Shown one piece after another: positions 45,168 through 53,551 of a stretch of 64,000 bases of DNA. The translations under genes were made by a program, and so were the position numbers. Under the pieces are notes generated by a model, which was not told the DNA's origin, made no database searches, and saw nothing but the letters and a program-made list of their open reading frames with translations. The stretch covers positions 572,621 through 636,620 of the forward strand of contig NZ_JAHYSS010000004.1 of assembly GCF_019802255.1 (NCBI RefSeq). Direction: 5' to 3'. The number at the start of each line of letters is the position of its first letter. The stretch's first letter is position 1. The DNA comes from Pedobacter polysacchareus. GTDB taxonomy: Bacteria > Bacteroidota > Bacteroidia > Sphingobacteriales > Sphingobacteriaceae.

Positions 45168-46730
45168 ATGGAAATAGTAGGAATAATTGGATATGTACTG
45201 GCCGGCTTAGTTGTTGGCGTTCTAGTAGGCAGATACCTGCTGCGCAGCTTGCTGAAAAATCAGGAGATTGCCGCACAGACCAAGGTAAAAAAGATGCTTA
45301 AAGATGCAGAAAGTAAGGCTGAAATCCTTAGGAAAGACAAGTTACTGGAAGCAAAAGAGAAGTTTTTACAGTTGAAATCTGAGCATGAGCAGGAAGTAAA
45401 TACAAAGAACAACCAGATCAACCAGCGTGAAAATGCAATGAAACAGAAAGAACAGTCTGTGAATCAGCGTTTGGAAAATATGAACCGCAAGGAACAGGAG
45501 CTGGACAATACGAAGAAGAACCTGGAAAAACAGACTGAAGTAGCGGTTAAAAAACAGGAAGAAGTAGATTTGCTGAAAAATCAGCATGTAAAACAGCTGG
45601 AAACCATTGCCGGTTTAAGCGCAGAAGAAGCGAAAAACCAATTGGTAGAAAACATGAAGCAGGAAGCCCGTACGCAGGCGATGATTCAGGTAAAGGATAT
45701 TGTAGATGAAGCCAAACTAACCGCAACGAAAGAAGCGAAAAAGGTGGTGATTCAAACCATTCAGCGTACTGCAGTAGAAGCAGCGATTGAAAATACAGTT
45801 TCGATCTTCCATATTGAAAGTGATGAGATTAAAGGTCGTGTAATTGGTAGAGAAGGACGTAACATTCGTGCTTTAGAAGCCGCTACAGGAATTGAAATCA
45901 TTGTTGATGATACACCGGAAGCGATCATTTTATCAGGTTTCGACCCGGTAAGAAGAGAGATTGCCCGTTTGGCATTACACCGTTTGGTAACGGATGGCAG
46001 GATCCACCCAGCACGTATTGAAGAGGTGGTGGCTAAAACAAAGAAACAAATTGAAGATGAGATCGTAGAAATCGGTGAACGTACCGTAATTGATTTACAG
46101 ATCCATGGTTTACACCCGGAACTGATCAGAATGGTGGGACGTATGCGTTACCGTTCTTCTTATGGCCAGAACTTATTACATCACTCTCGTGAGGTAGCGA
46201 ATTTCTGTGCAACGATGGCTGCTGAATTAGGCTTAAACGCTAAAATGGCGAAACGTGCGGGATTATTACACGATATAGGTAAAGTACCTGATGACAACCC
46301 GGAATTGCCTCACGCAATCTTAGGGATGCAGCTGGCTGAAAAATATAAAGAACATCCTGAAATTTGTAATGCCATTGGTGCTCACCATGACGAGATCGAG
46401 ATGACTTCAATGATTTCACCAATCGTTCAGGCTTGTGATGCCATCTCTGGTGCGCGTCCAGGTGCCCGTCGTGAGGTAGTGGAAAGTTACATCAAGCGTT
46501 TGAAAGAACTGGAAGAACTAGCCCTTTCTTATCCTGGTGTAGAGAAAACTTTCGCCATCCAGGCAGGTAGAGAATTAAGGGTAGTGGTAGAAAGTGAAAG
46601 AGTAACGGATCAGCAGGCAGAATTGTTAGCAGCCGATATCTCTAACCGCATTCAAACAGAAATGACTTACCCGGGTCAGATTAAAGTCACAGTAATCAGG
46701 GAAACCAGATCTGTTTCTTTTGCGAAATAG
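45168..46730 (+). CDS. rny: Ribonuclease Y
   Basis: This membrane-anchored endoribonuclease initiates mRNA decay. Residues 4-24 form the membrane anchor, followed by a long coiled coil (to about 200), a KH RNA-binding domain with [19 protein letters not shown], and an HD domain with [20 protein letters not shown] and the HDIGK metal motif in [14 protein letters not shown]. The 520-residue length and domain order are typical. A terminator follows directly. Confidence 0.97.
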   Translation: MEIVGIIGYVLAGLVVGVLVGRYLLRSLLKNQEIAAQTKVKKMLKDAESKAEILRKDKLLEAKEKFLQLKSEHEQEVNTKNNQINQRENAMKQKEQSVNQRLENMNRKEQELDNTKKNLEKQTEVAVKKQEEVDLLKNQHVKQLETIAGLSAEEAKNQLVENMKQEARTQAMIQVKDIVDEAKLTATKEAKKVVIQTIQRTAVEAAIENTVSIFHIESDEIKGRVIGREGRNIRALEAATGIEIIVDDTPEAIILSGFDPVRREIARLALHRLVTDGRIHPARIEEVVAKTKKQIEDEIVEIGERTVIDLQIHGLHPELIRMVGRMRYRSSYGQNLLHHSREVANFCATMAAELGLNAKMAKRAGLLHDIGKVPDDNPELPHAILGMQLAEKYKEHPEICNAIGAHHDEIEMTSMISPIVQACDAISGARPGARREVVESYIKRLKELEELALSYPGVEKTFAIQAGRELRVVVESERVTDQQAELLAADISNRIQTEMTYPGQIKVTVIRETRSVSFAK

Positions 46731-46775
46731 TTGACAACTAAAGCTTAAGCAATTAAGCTGACTAATATTTAAAAC

Positions 46776-46812
46776 GAAAGCGGTGGAATTATCCATCGCT
46801 TTCTTTATTTTT
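46776..46812 (+). terminator. Terminator after rny
   Basis: GAAAGCGGTGGA pairs with TCCATCGCTTTC around ATTA (one G-T pair), followed by TTTATTTTT. Confidence 0.92.
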
Positions 46813-46843
46813 ACTAAAATCTAATATCGGATCGCTACAAAAA

Positions 46844-47362
46844 ATGAAGAAACACATGAAGACGAAAGCAGTAGAGAAAAGCAAAGTGGATGTTCTTTTT
46901 GATAAATACGCAGAAAGCCATCAAAATCATACCAATGAAATGATCCATTGGATATGTGTACCATTGATTGTTTTTAGTCTGCTGGGTTTAGTATGGGCCA
47001 TTCCTTTTCCACACCTGGCCTTCCTGGGCAAGTACAATGGTTTTGTGAACTGGGCATCCTTTCTGATCGCTTTCTCGGTATATTATTACTATAAGCTTTC
47101 CCCGATCATGTCTTACCTGATGCTGCTGCTGATTTGTCTGATGTCTTTCTTTATTGTGATGTTAGAGAAATGGGAACTGGCCGGTGGACCGGCAGTTTGG
47201 TTAGTCTGTGCAGTGATCTTTGTAGGCGCCTGGATCGGACAATTTATCGGTCATAAGATCGAAGGAAAAAAACCTTCATTTTTAGAAGATGTTAAGTTTT
47301 TGTTAATTGGCCCAATTTGGTTATTGCACTTTATATGCAAAAAAATAGGGTTAAAATATTGA
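46844..47362 (+). CDS. Mpo1-like (DUF962) membrane protein
   Basis: This belongs to the Mpo1/YGL010w family. In yeast Mpo1 is an Fe(II)-dependent dioxygenase in 2-hydroxy fatty acid breakdown; in bacteria the role is untested. The family signature is clear: FDKYAESHQNHTNEMIHWICVP near residue 23 (His residues likely bind iron), a series of membrane segments, and the C-terminal KKPSFLEDVKFLLIGPIW. The protein is 172 residues with about four hydrophobic helices. The lipid-related role fits a sphingolipid-producing Sphingobacteriaceae (inference). Confidence 0.88.
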   Translation: MKKHMKTKAVEKSKVDVLFDKYAESHQNHTNEMIHWICVPLIVFSLLGLVWAIPFPHLAFLGKYNGFVNWASFLIAFSVYYYYKLSPIMSYLMLLLICLMSFFIVMLEKWELAGGPAVWLVCAVIFVGAWIGQFIGHKIEGKKPSFLEDVKFLLIGPIWLLHFICKKIGLKY

Positions 47363-47374
47363 GCCAAACCTCAT

Positions 47375-47452
47375 TTAACATGAAGTTAACACTGTGATAA
47401 ACGAATGGTAATTGTGAGCTAATATAGACCTAACATTGTGGTAATAGTTTTG
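47375..47452 (+). promoter_or_regulatory. Candidate Pho-box-like repeats and -7 element upstream of TonB receptor gene
   Basis: TTAACA occurs at 47375-47380 and 47386-47391, an 11-base period like the tandem hexamers bound by PhoB/PhoP-type regulators (TTAACA repeats in Bacillus PhoP). A related CTAACA lies at 47430-47435. TAGTTTTG at 47445-47452 fits the -7 consensus. PhoB-type control is inferred. Confidence 0.45.
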
Positions 47453-47475
47453 CCTGAAACAAATAACAGGGAAAA

Positions 47476-50259
47476 TTGAAATCACAACTACATCTCAAAA
47501 AGGCATTAATTACCGTTTTATTCGTAATTATTGGCAGCACAGTGTTTGCTCAAACCGGCAAAATTTCTGGTAAAGTATCTGATAAAAAAACAGGGGAAAC
47601 ACTGATTGGTGTGACTGTTAAAATTGCAGGTACCACAAAAGGATCATCAACGGATGTGGAAGGAAGATACATCATCAACGGCCTGGCCGCTGGGAAATAT
47701 ATTGTAGAAACTTCTTATATCGGTTACACGACAAAAAGAATCACTGATATTGAAGTGAAAGCAACTGGTTCTACCAGTATAGATTTTGTATTAGACGAAT
47801 CTTCTTCTAACAACTTAAACGAGGTTGTGATTTCTGCAAGCGCAAGTAAGGAATCTGTGAACACGCTATTTGCCAATCAGAAAGCGAGTATTAGTATCTC
47901 CAGTGGAATCTCTGCAGAGCTGATCAGAAAAAGCCCGGATAAGAATACTTCAGAGGTGTTGAAACGTGTGAGTGGTGCCAGTATCCAAGACAACAAATTT
48001 GTGATTGTTCGTGGATTGTCTGATCGCTACAACTCAGCAATGCTGAACAACTCTATGCTTCCAAATACGGAAGTAGATAAAAGAGCATTTTCTTTTGATA
48101 TCCTTCCTTCGAATTTAATCGATGCCATTGTGATCAACAAAACTGCATCCGCAGATATTCCAGCAGATTTTTCTGGTGGTGTTGTACAAATCACAACTAA
48201 AGACTTTCCTGATAACCCTTTCCTGAATTTATCGTTAGGAACATCGATCAATATGCAGTCGGCGTTTAAAGACTTTTATGTAGCACCAAGAGGTGGTCTG
48301 GAAGCTTTAGGGATTTATGATAAAGGAAGAGATATTCCAAAAGGCTTCCCATCTACAGATGTGTTCAGAGCGCTGGAACCGAATTCGGCAGAAAGGTTTG
48401 ATTTATCCAGACAATTCAAAAACAACTGGGGTTATAACAAAGTAACCGCTAAACTGGGGCCGATCTTTCAATTAAATTACGGTACAAGTAAAGTGTATAA
48501 AGACGATTCTAAATTCGGAACGGTATTGTCATTAACTTATAGATATGATGAGAGATTGAAAACTTCTGACCAGAAGGCTTATACCGGACAGGCCTTGGGT
48601 GATCAGTTTCATGACAATCAATATAACTTTAACACCAATATCGGTGCTTTAGCCAACTTTGCTTACTCTTGGGGTACCAATAAAATTACCCTAAAAAACA
48701 TCTATAACAGGGTGCTTGAAAATCAATTTACCATCCGTGAAGGTAAAGATGATGCTGGTGGGGAATTTCTTAGAACCGGTGATTACTTATTGCAGCGCTC
48801 TTTACTGAGCAACCAGTTAACTGGTGAGCATTTATTAACACAAGATAGTAAAATCAAAATGGACTGGAATCTGAACTATGCGAATACGGATAGAAAAGAG
48901 CCTGGTTACAAGCGTATGGAATATTCTAAAGATGGGGTAGCTGCGATTCAACCGGCTTCAGCTGATGCCAGACTTGCAGGTAACTTCAACTCTAAACTGA
49001 ATGAGGATGCATATGGTGGGGCCTTAAACTTTACTATTCCAGTTTCCTGGTTCCAGGATAAGAACAAAATTAAATTCGGTTATTTTGGTCAGTACAGAAA
49101 GCGTGATTTCAATGCAAGAATTTTGGGTCTGATTAGAAACGGTGATTTTGACAATTCATTACTGACTTTACCGCAGGATCAGATTTTTGCTCCAGAAAAT
49201 ATTCGTCCGAATGGATTTGTATATGATGAGATTACCAACGGTGGAGATCATTATGATGCAAGTGCATTTCTGAATGCTGGTTATGCGATGTTTGATGGTT
49301 ACCTGACTGAGAAAATAAGATTTAGTGTTGGTGCAAGATTAGAGTCTTACCAATTGAAATTGAATAGTGTAGACAATGGTAAACCTGTGAAAATTGATTC
49401 AACTACAACAAACTTATTGCCATCTGCCAACCTGATCTACAATTTAACTGATAAAGCGGATATCCGTGTTTCTGCTTCCCAAACAGTTGGACGTGCAGAA
49501 TTCAGAGAGCTTGCTCCTTTCCCTTTTTATGATTTCAATAAAAACATGAACATCAGGGGTAATGCTAATTTAAAACAATCAAAAACTACCAATCTGGATT
49601 TAGGTTATGCCTATTACCCTGCTTCAGGAGAAACCTTCTCAGTATCTACTTTCTATAAGTACTTCGAATTGCCGATAGAGCAGACTTTGCAATTGGGAAA
49701 TTCGGGTAGGTCATTGAGCTATGCCAATTCTGAATCTGCTACAGTATATGGTATAGAACTGGAATTTAGAAAATCATTGAAATTCATTGGTGAGCAATTC
49801 AACAACTTTACTTTCAATACCAATGCTTCTTATATCAAGTCGGAAGTAGTAGTTTCTAAATTGGTGAACGCAAAAGGCGTTAGACCAATGCAGGGACAGT
49901 CTCCATACCTGATCAATGCAGGCCTTACTTATAACAATACTGCTGCAAATACTCTGGGTGTGACTTTATTGTACAACAGGGTAGGTCCACGCATCTGGGC
50001 AATCGGTAACATAGAAGATCCTGATATTTATGAGTATTCAAGAAATGTACTGGATCTTCAGATTTCTAAGAAGTTTGCCAAGTCCAGAGCAGAGGTAAAG
50101 CTGAACTACAGTGATATTTTGAATAACAAAGCTTATTACTATCAAAAAGTAAAAGGTTCTGATCCAAATGCATCATTCGACAAGAAAACTGATAATGTGA
50201 ACATTGCAGACCGTTTTGGTTCTTCAGTATCTATTGGCTTCTCTTACAAAATCAAATAG
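47476..50259 (+). CDS. TonB-dependent outer membrane receptor with carboxypeptidase-like domain
   Basis: This TonB-linked beta-barrel receptor has 927 residues. Translation probably begins at TTG 47476, because a stop lies four codons upstream and no ATG precedes the signal peptide (LHLKKALITVLFVIIGSTVFAQ). A carboxypeptidase-regulatory domain follows (GKISGKVSDKKTGETLIGVTV), then a plug with NTSEVLKRVSGASIQDNKFV and VIVRGLSDRYNSAML, and a barrel that ends SVSIGFSYKIK. It is not of the SusC type and has no SusD. The next gene encodes a lipoprotein of a family I associate with phosphate-responsive loci in Bacteroidota (memory, not verified). Substrate unknown. Confidence 0.93.
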   Translation: MKSQLHLKKALITVLFVIIGSTVFAQTGKISGKVSDKKTGETLIGVTVKIAGTTKGSSTDVEGRYIINGLAAGKYIVETSYIGYTTKRITDIEVKATGSTSIDFVLDESSSNNLNEVVISASASKESVNTLFANQKASISISSGISAELIRKSPDKNTSEVLKRVSGASIQDNKFVIVRGLSDRYNSAMLNNSMLPNTEVDKRAFSFDILPSNLIDAIVINKTASADIPADFSGGVVQITTKDFPDNPFLNLSLGTSINMQSAFKDFYVAPRGGLEALGIYDKGRDIPKGFPSTDVFRALEPNSAERFDLSRQFKNNWGYNKVTAKLGPIFQLNYGTSKVYKDDSKFGTVLSLTYRYDERLKTSDQKAYTGQALGDQFHDNQYNFNTNIGALANFAYSWGTNKITLKNIYNRVLENQFTIREGKDDAGGEFLRTGDYLLQRSLLSNQLTGEHLLTQDSKIKMDWNLNYANTDRKEPGYKRMEYSKDGVAAIQPASADARLAGNFNSKLNEDAYGGALNFTIPVSWFQDKNKIKFGYFGQYRKRDFNARILGLIRNGDFDNSLLTLPQDQIFAPENIRPNGFVYDEITNGGDHYDASAFLNAGYAMFDGYLTEKIRFSVGARLESYQLKLNSVDNGKPVKIDSTTTNLLPSANLIYNLTDKADIRVSASQTVGRAEFRELAPFPFYDFNKNMNIRGNANLKQSKTTNLDLGYAYYPASGETFSVSTFYKYFELPIEQTLQLGNSGRSLSYANSESATVYGIELEFRKSLKFIGEQFNNFTFNTNASYIKSEVVVSKLVNAKGVRPMQGQSPYLINAGLTYNNTAANTLGVTLLYNRVGPRIWAIGNIEDPDIYEYSRNVLDLQISKKFAKSRAEVKLNYSDILNNKAYYYQKVKGSDPNASFDKKTDNVNIADRFGSSVSIGFSYKIK

Positions 50260-50280
50260 TCTTAACCATAACTTAACACA

Positions 50281-50333
50281 TACAGCGGCTATACTTAATC
50301 CTGAATTAATACCAGATTAATGTAGCCGCTGTA
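50281..50333 (+). other. Intercistronic two-step hairpin between receptor and lipoprotein genes
   Basis: TACAGCGGCTA at 50281-50291 pairs perfectly with TAGCCGCTGTA at 50323-50333, and inside it TTAATC pairs with GATTAA (50295-50300 and 50315-50320). No T-run follows. It may stabilise or attenuate the transcript between two cotranscribed genes. Confidence 0.7.
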
Positions 50334-50357
50334 GATTTGAACAAACAATAAACAGAC

Positions 50358-51752
50358 ATGAAAAATAGATTAAACTTAAGCCTGTTAGCATTATTAGTTA
50401 CAGGAGCAACAGCAATAACCAGTTGTAAGAAAAGCGGTGGCGATGCAATTATTGATCCTATTGTTGACCCATCTGTTCCTGCTACATTAGCAGATGCGTT
50501 TTTTGATAAAGTAAGTTACAGAGGTGCATTTGGCACTACAGACTGGACTGCTAGCTGGACCAACTTCACACCAAAAACAACTGTATATGGTGCAACTACT
50601 GTTACCTTATCAGGTGATATTTCTGCTAACATGACTTTAGATGCTTCAGTAGTTTATTTGTTAAAAGGATTTGTATATGTTAAAAATGGGGTTACTTTAA
50701 CGATTCCTGCGGGAACGGTAATCCGTGGAGATAAAGTTTCTAAAGCTACATTAGTAGTGACCCGTGGTGGTAAAATCAATGCAGAAGGAACTGCTGCAAA
50801 ACCAATTGTGTTTACTTCAAATGAGGCTGTAGGAAACAGAGCTCCTGGCGACTGGGGTGGAATTATCATTCTTGGTAAATCAACCAATAACATCCCTGGT
50901 GGTGAAGGTTTAATTGAAGGTGGTTTAACACTTCCTGAAGGAAACCACGGTGGTAATATTCCTGATGATAATTCTGGTGTGCTTAGATATGTACGTGTAG
51001 AATTCCCTGGTATTGCTTATGCAACTAACAATGAAATCAATGGGATTACTTTTGGTTCTGTAGGTTCTAAAACTGTAGTTGATTACGTTCAGGTTTCTTA
51101 CTCTGGTGATGATTCATTCGAATGGTTTGGTGGTACAGTAAATGCAAAACACTTGGTTTCTATTGCAAATGTTGATGATATCTTTGACTTTGATAATGGT
51201 TTCTCAGGTAGACTACAATTTTTAGTAGCACAAAGAAATCCAGAATTAGCAGATCAGGCTGGCCAGTCTAACGGTATTGAGTCTGATAACTCTGAGAAAG
51301 TTTGGGATTCTAATCCAAGAACACGTCCGGTAATTTCTAACATGACTTTGATTGGTCCTGGTGTTACTGCTGATGCAAAACATGAATATGCTAACCTATG
51401 GAGAAGAGGTTCAAAAATGATTTTGGCAAACTCTATCTTCATCGGATTTAAATATGGTATCGATATCCGTGATAAAGAAACTGGTGATGCTTTAGTTGCA
51501 ACTACTGAAGGAAACTCATTGATCAAAAATAATATTTACCAATCGTTTATTGCAGGTAAAGATATAGTAGCTGACGGAACAATACCATCTTTCGCAAATG
51601 TTGATTTGCTTAAAACCTACCTGACTTCAAAAGGAAATACCTTTATTGATGCAACTGCTGCAGCTGCATTATTGGAAAGTCCATTTAGTCTGACTGCTCC
51701 TAACTTCTTATTGAAAGCAGGATCATCTGCTGCTGCTGGCGCAACATTCTAA
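50358..51752 (+). CDS. Outer-surface lipoprotein, partner of TonB receptor (function unknown)
   Basis: A 464-residue lipoprotein with signal MKNRLNLSLLALLVTGATAI and lipobox TSC. Mature sequence resembles a beta-helix: VYVKNGVTLTIPAGTVIRGDK, GKINAEGTAAKPIVFTSNEA and DWGGIIILGKSTNN, then SGVLRYVRVEFPG, TVVDYVQVSYSGDDSFEWFGGTV, and FDFDNGFSGRLQFLVAQRNP. This pattern belongs to a common Bacteroidota family, often found beside TonB receptors and frequently misnamed multidrug transporter. No T9SS sorting tail was seen. The upstream receptor and a candidate phosphate-type operator suggest joint regulation. Confidence 0.9.
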   Translation: MKNRLNLSLLALLVTGATAITSCKKSGGDAIIDPIVDPSVPATLADAFFDKVSYRGAFGTTDWTASWTNFTPKTTVYGATTVTLSGDISANMTLDASVVYLLKGFVYVKNGVTLTIPAGTVIRGDKVSKATLVVTRGGKINAEGTAAKPIVFTSNEAVGNRAPGDWGGIIILGKSTNNIPGGEGLIEGGLTLPEGNHGGNIPDDNSGVLRYVRVEFPGIAYATNNEINGITFGSVGSKTVVDYVQVSYSGDDSFEWFGGTVNAKHLVSIANVDDIFDFDNGFSGRLQFLVAQRNPELADQAGQSNGIESDNSEKVWDSNPRTRPVISNMTLIGPGVTADAKHEYANLWRRGSKMILANSIFIGFKYGIDIRDKETGDALVATTEGNSLIKNNIYQSFIAGKDIVADGTIPSFANVDLLKTYLTSKGNTFIDATAAAALLESPFSLTAPNFLLKAGSSAAAGATF

Positions 51753-51805
51753 AAACAAGGATGACAATGGATATGCTCATTGAGCTATAGCCATTCATCT
51801 TCTCC

Positions 51806-51854
51806 ATAACCACAAGACCCCGTGAGTAAATTACTCATGGGGTCTTGTGGTTAT
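51806..51854 (+). terminator. Very long hairpin, probable bidirectional terminator
   Basis: Two 24-base arms (51806-51829 and 51831-51854) pair with only one G-T wobble and almost no loop. The right side continues TATCTTTTGAT. It ends the receptor/lipoprotein unit and also marks the left border of the AT-rich two-gene stretch. Confidence 0.8.
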
Positions 51855-51966
51855 TATCTTTTGATATTGATCTGAATTAGTTAATGTTTCGGTATGTAAT
51901 TGTAATCGTTTAATAATACTAGCTTAATTCTCCTCTTGGTATTTTTGAGAAAAATAAATTATATAT

Positions 51967-52290
51967 ATGAAAAAAAATAACGTTTTCAGGTTTGAGTTGT
52001 CAAAAACAACGCTGGCTTTAATGTTTGTTGTATTTTCTTTTTCTTCATGTGAGAAGGAAGAGGTCGCGTTGGTTAAAGAGCCCGTATTAACAACCCCGGA
52101 TATAGTGAATACTGTATCTGATGAGCGCTTGCTTAAGTTTCTGTCCATATCTCTTGGTGTTCAGATATCGGAAATTTCCTATTTGAAAGATTCGAATGAA
52201 TTTTTGATAAGAAATATCAAATTCAATAGAACGGAGATGGAGGATTTTTATTTGAATGCGAATATTTATCGTGCTGAACACGGAGAATAG
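51967..52290 (+). CDS. Hypothetical small lipoprotein, 107 residues
   Basis: Function not recognised. The N-terminus has a positively charged start (MKKNNVFRFELSK), a hydrophobic run (TTLALMFVVFSF) and a lipobox SFSSC, so it should be an exported lipoprotein. The mature part is short and acidic (DIVNTVSDERLLKFLSISLG, ISYLKDSNEFLIRNIKFNR). It ends two bases before the next gene, suggesting a translationally coupled pair. Base composition is visibly more AT-rich than in flanking housekeeping genes, so it may be accessory. No known domain is seen. Confidence 0.75.
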   Translation: MKKNNVFRFELSKTTLALMFVVFSFSSCEKEEVALVKEPVLTTPDIVNTVSDERLLKFLSISLGVQISEISYLKDSNEFLIRNIKFNRTEMEDFYLNANIYRAEHGE

Positions 52291-52292
52291 CT

Positions 52293-53489
52293 ATGAGGTA
52301 TTTAAAAACTGGAAAACAGATATCCATGATATTTTTGTTTTCCTTCGTAAGTATGCTAACGTCAAGAGCGAGTATTCATTTTAGTGGATATAAAATTTAT
52401 CCTCAGTATTTAATATCAGGCTCTCTAACGGTTGTAGATCCGAGTGTTAAAACTCCTTTTAAGTTTGATCTTGCTTTAGGTCGTCCTATAACTAGTATTG
52501 GGACCTTTGCTGATGGGGCTTGTAGTGTAACGCTTATGATGAAACCTTACAGTTATTGTTCAGGATGCAGCACAGAGGAGATCGCATTATCAAAAAAAAC
52601 ATCAATTACAAATGCGGATTGGCTCCACAATGGAGTAGCACAGGGCTTTATGTATTTTGCTATTGATGGTGAGCTTCCTGTGGGAGCAAAAGGAGGTGCT
52701 TTATTTCTTAGGGTTACTTATTATAATACAGATCAGAATAAAATACTGACCGAAGATAAATTTCATGGCAGTGCAGTGGTCAACTATGTCCCTCCGGTTA
52801 TTCCTCCCGTTAATGTTTCAGATCTATTTACTTACCCAGCACTTAATCAATATGAAGTGGGATTTAAGTTGCCAGAAGAAGAGGTAGAGTTAAAGTGGAA
52901 AAATTTTGAATTAGGAGCAAGTACTGTTAGTATTAGCATTTATGAAATTGACACCACTTATCCAGGAGGTCCTGTCTCCCCTGTGCTAATTTCTAAAAAG
53001 CAAATACCCAATACAGGCTCATTTAAATTGGATGCAGCAGCACTACAAGCTTTAAAAGTCAAACTTTCATTTGACAATCATTTTAGTTATTACATGTTAG
53101 TTGAGGATGTTGTTGGTAAAAAGTTTGGAAAAAGTGGTTTGTTTTGTTTTGTTAATGAACATCCTGGTTTGTGGCCTGATGATACCCCAAATGTTTTTCC
53201 TCATGCTTTCTGGATATTTAGGCCAGATAGCTCCGGTTCTGGCTATGGCGAACTTAAGGTAAGGTGGTTAGTAGACCGGATAAATGCTTCAAATGTTTCT
53301 ATAGATTTGTACAATGAAGACGGAACCTTTAACAGGAATTTGGTTCATTCCACTCCTAATAATGGAAATTTCATACTTCCTAAACCAAATAGTGTCCCAT
53401 TGGGTCCTTTCTATCAGTTCAAAATAACGTCTATAGAGCATCCATCAGCATATGGGTTCTCAGAGGTATTTCATCATTACTTAGATTAA
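52293..53489 (+). CDS. Hypothetical secreted protein, 398 residues
   Basis: Function not recognised. A likely signal peptide covers about 1-28 (KQISMIFLFSFVSMLTSRAS). The mature part seems beta-rich, with two stretches that may be immunoglobulin-like or FN3-like modules: FDLALGRPITSIGTFADGAC with a YCSGCS pair of cysteines, and EEVELKWKNFELGASTVSISI repeated loosely as GELKVRWLVDRINASNVSID. That loose internal similarity suggests duplicated domains. A proline-rich linker (VPPVIPPVN) lies between. It is probably coexpressed with the small lipoprotein just upstream. The pair has no relation visible to neighbours, and the AT-rich composition hints at horizontal transfer. Confidence 0.75.
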   Translation: MRYLKTGKQISMIFLFSFVSMLTSRASIHFSGYKIYPQYLISGSLTVVDPSVKTPFKFDLALGRPITSIGTFADGACSVTLMMKPYSYCSGCSTEEIALSKKTSITNADWLHNGVAQGFMYFAIDGELPVGAKGGALFLRVTYYNTDQNKILTEDKFHGSAVVNYVPPVIPPVNVSDLFTYPALNQYEVGFKLPEEEVELKWKNFELGASTVSISIYEIDTTYPGGPVSPVLISKKQIPNTGSFKLDAAALQALKVKLSFDNHFSYYMLVEDVVGKKFGKSGLFCFVNEHPGLWPDDTPNVFPHAFWIFRPDSSGSGYGELKVRWLVDRINASNVSIDLYNEDGTFNRNLVHSTPNNGNFILPKPNSVPLGPFYQFKITSIEHPSAYGFSEVFHHYLD

Positions 53490-53509
53490 GTCTTGGCTAC
53501 ATTCGATTT

Positions 53510-53551
53510 AAACTTAAAGCGCCACGATATCAATCGTGGCGCTTTAAGTTT
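53510..53551. terminator. Perfect palindromic bidirectional terminator
   Basis: Perfect 19-base arms at 53510-53528 and 53533-53551 flank an ATCA loop. It serves the rightward secreted-protein gene and the leftward acyltransferase gene. Its right arm overlaps two bases of the stop codon of the leftward gene (tta at 53550-53552). Confidence 0.9.
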
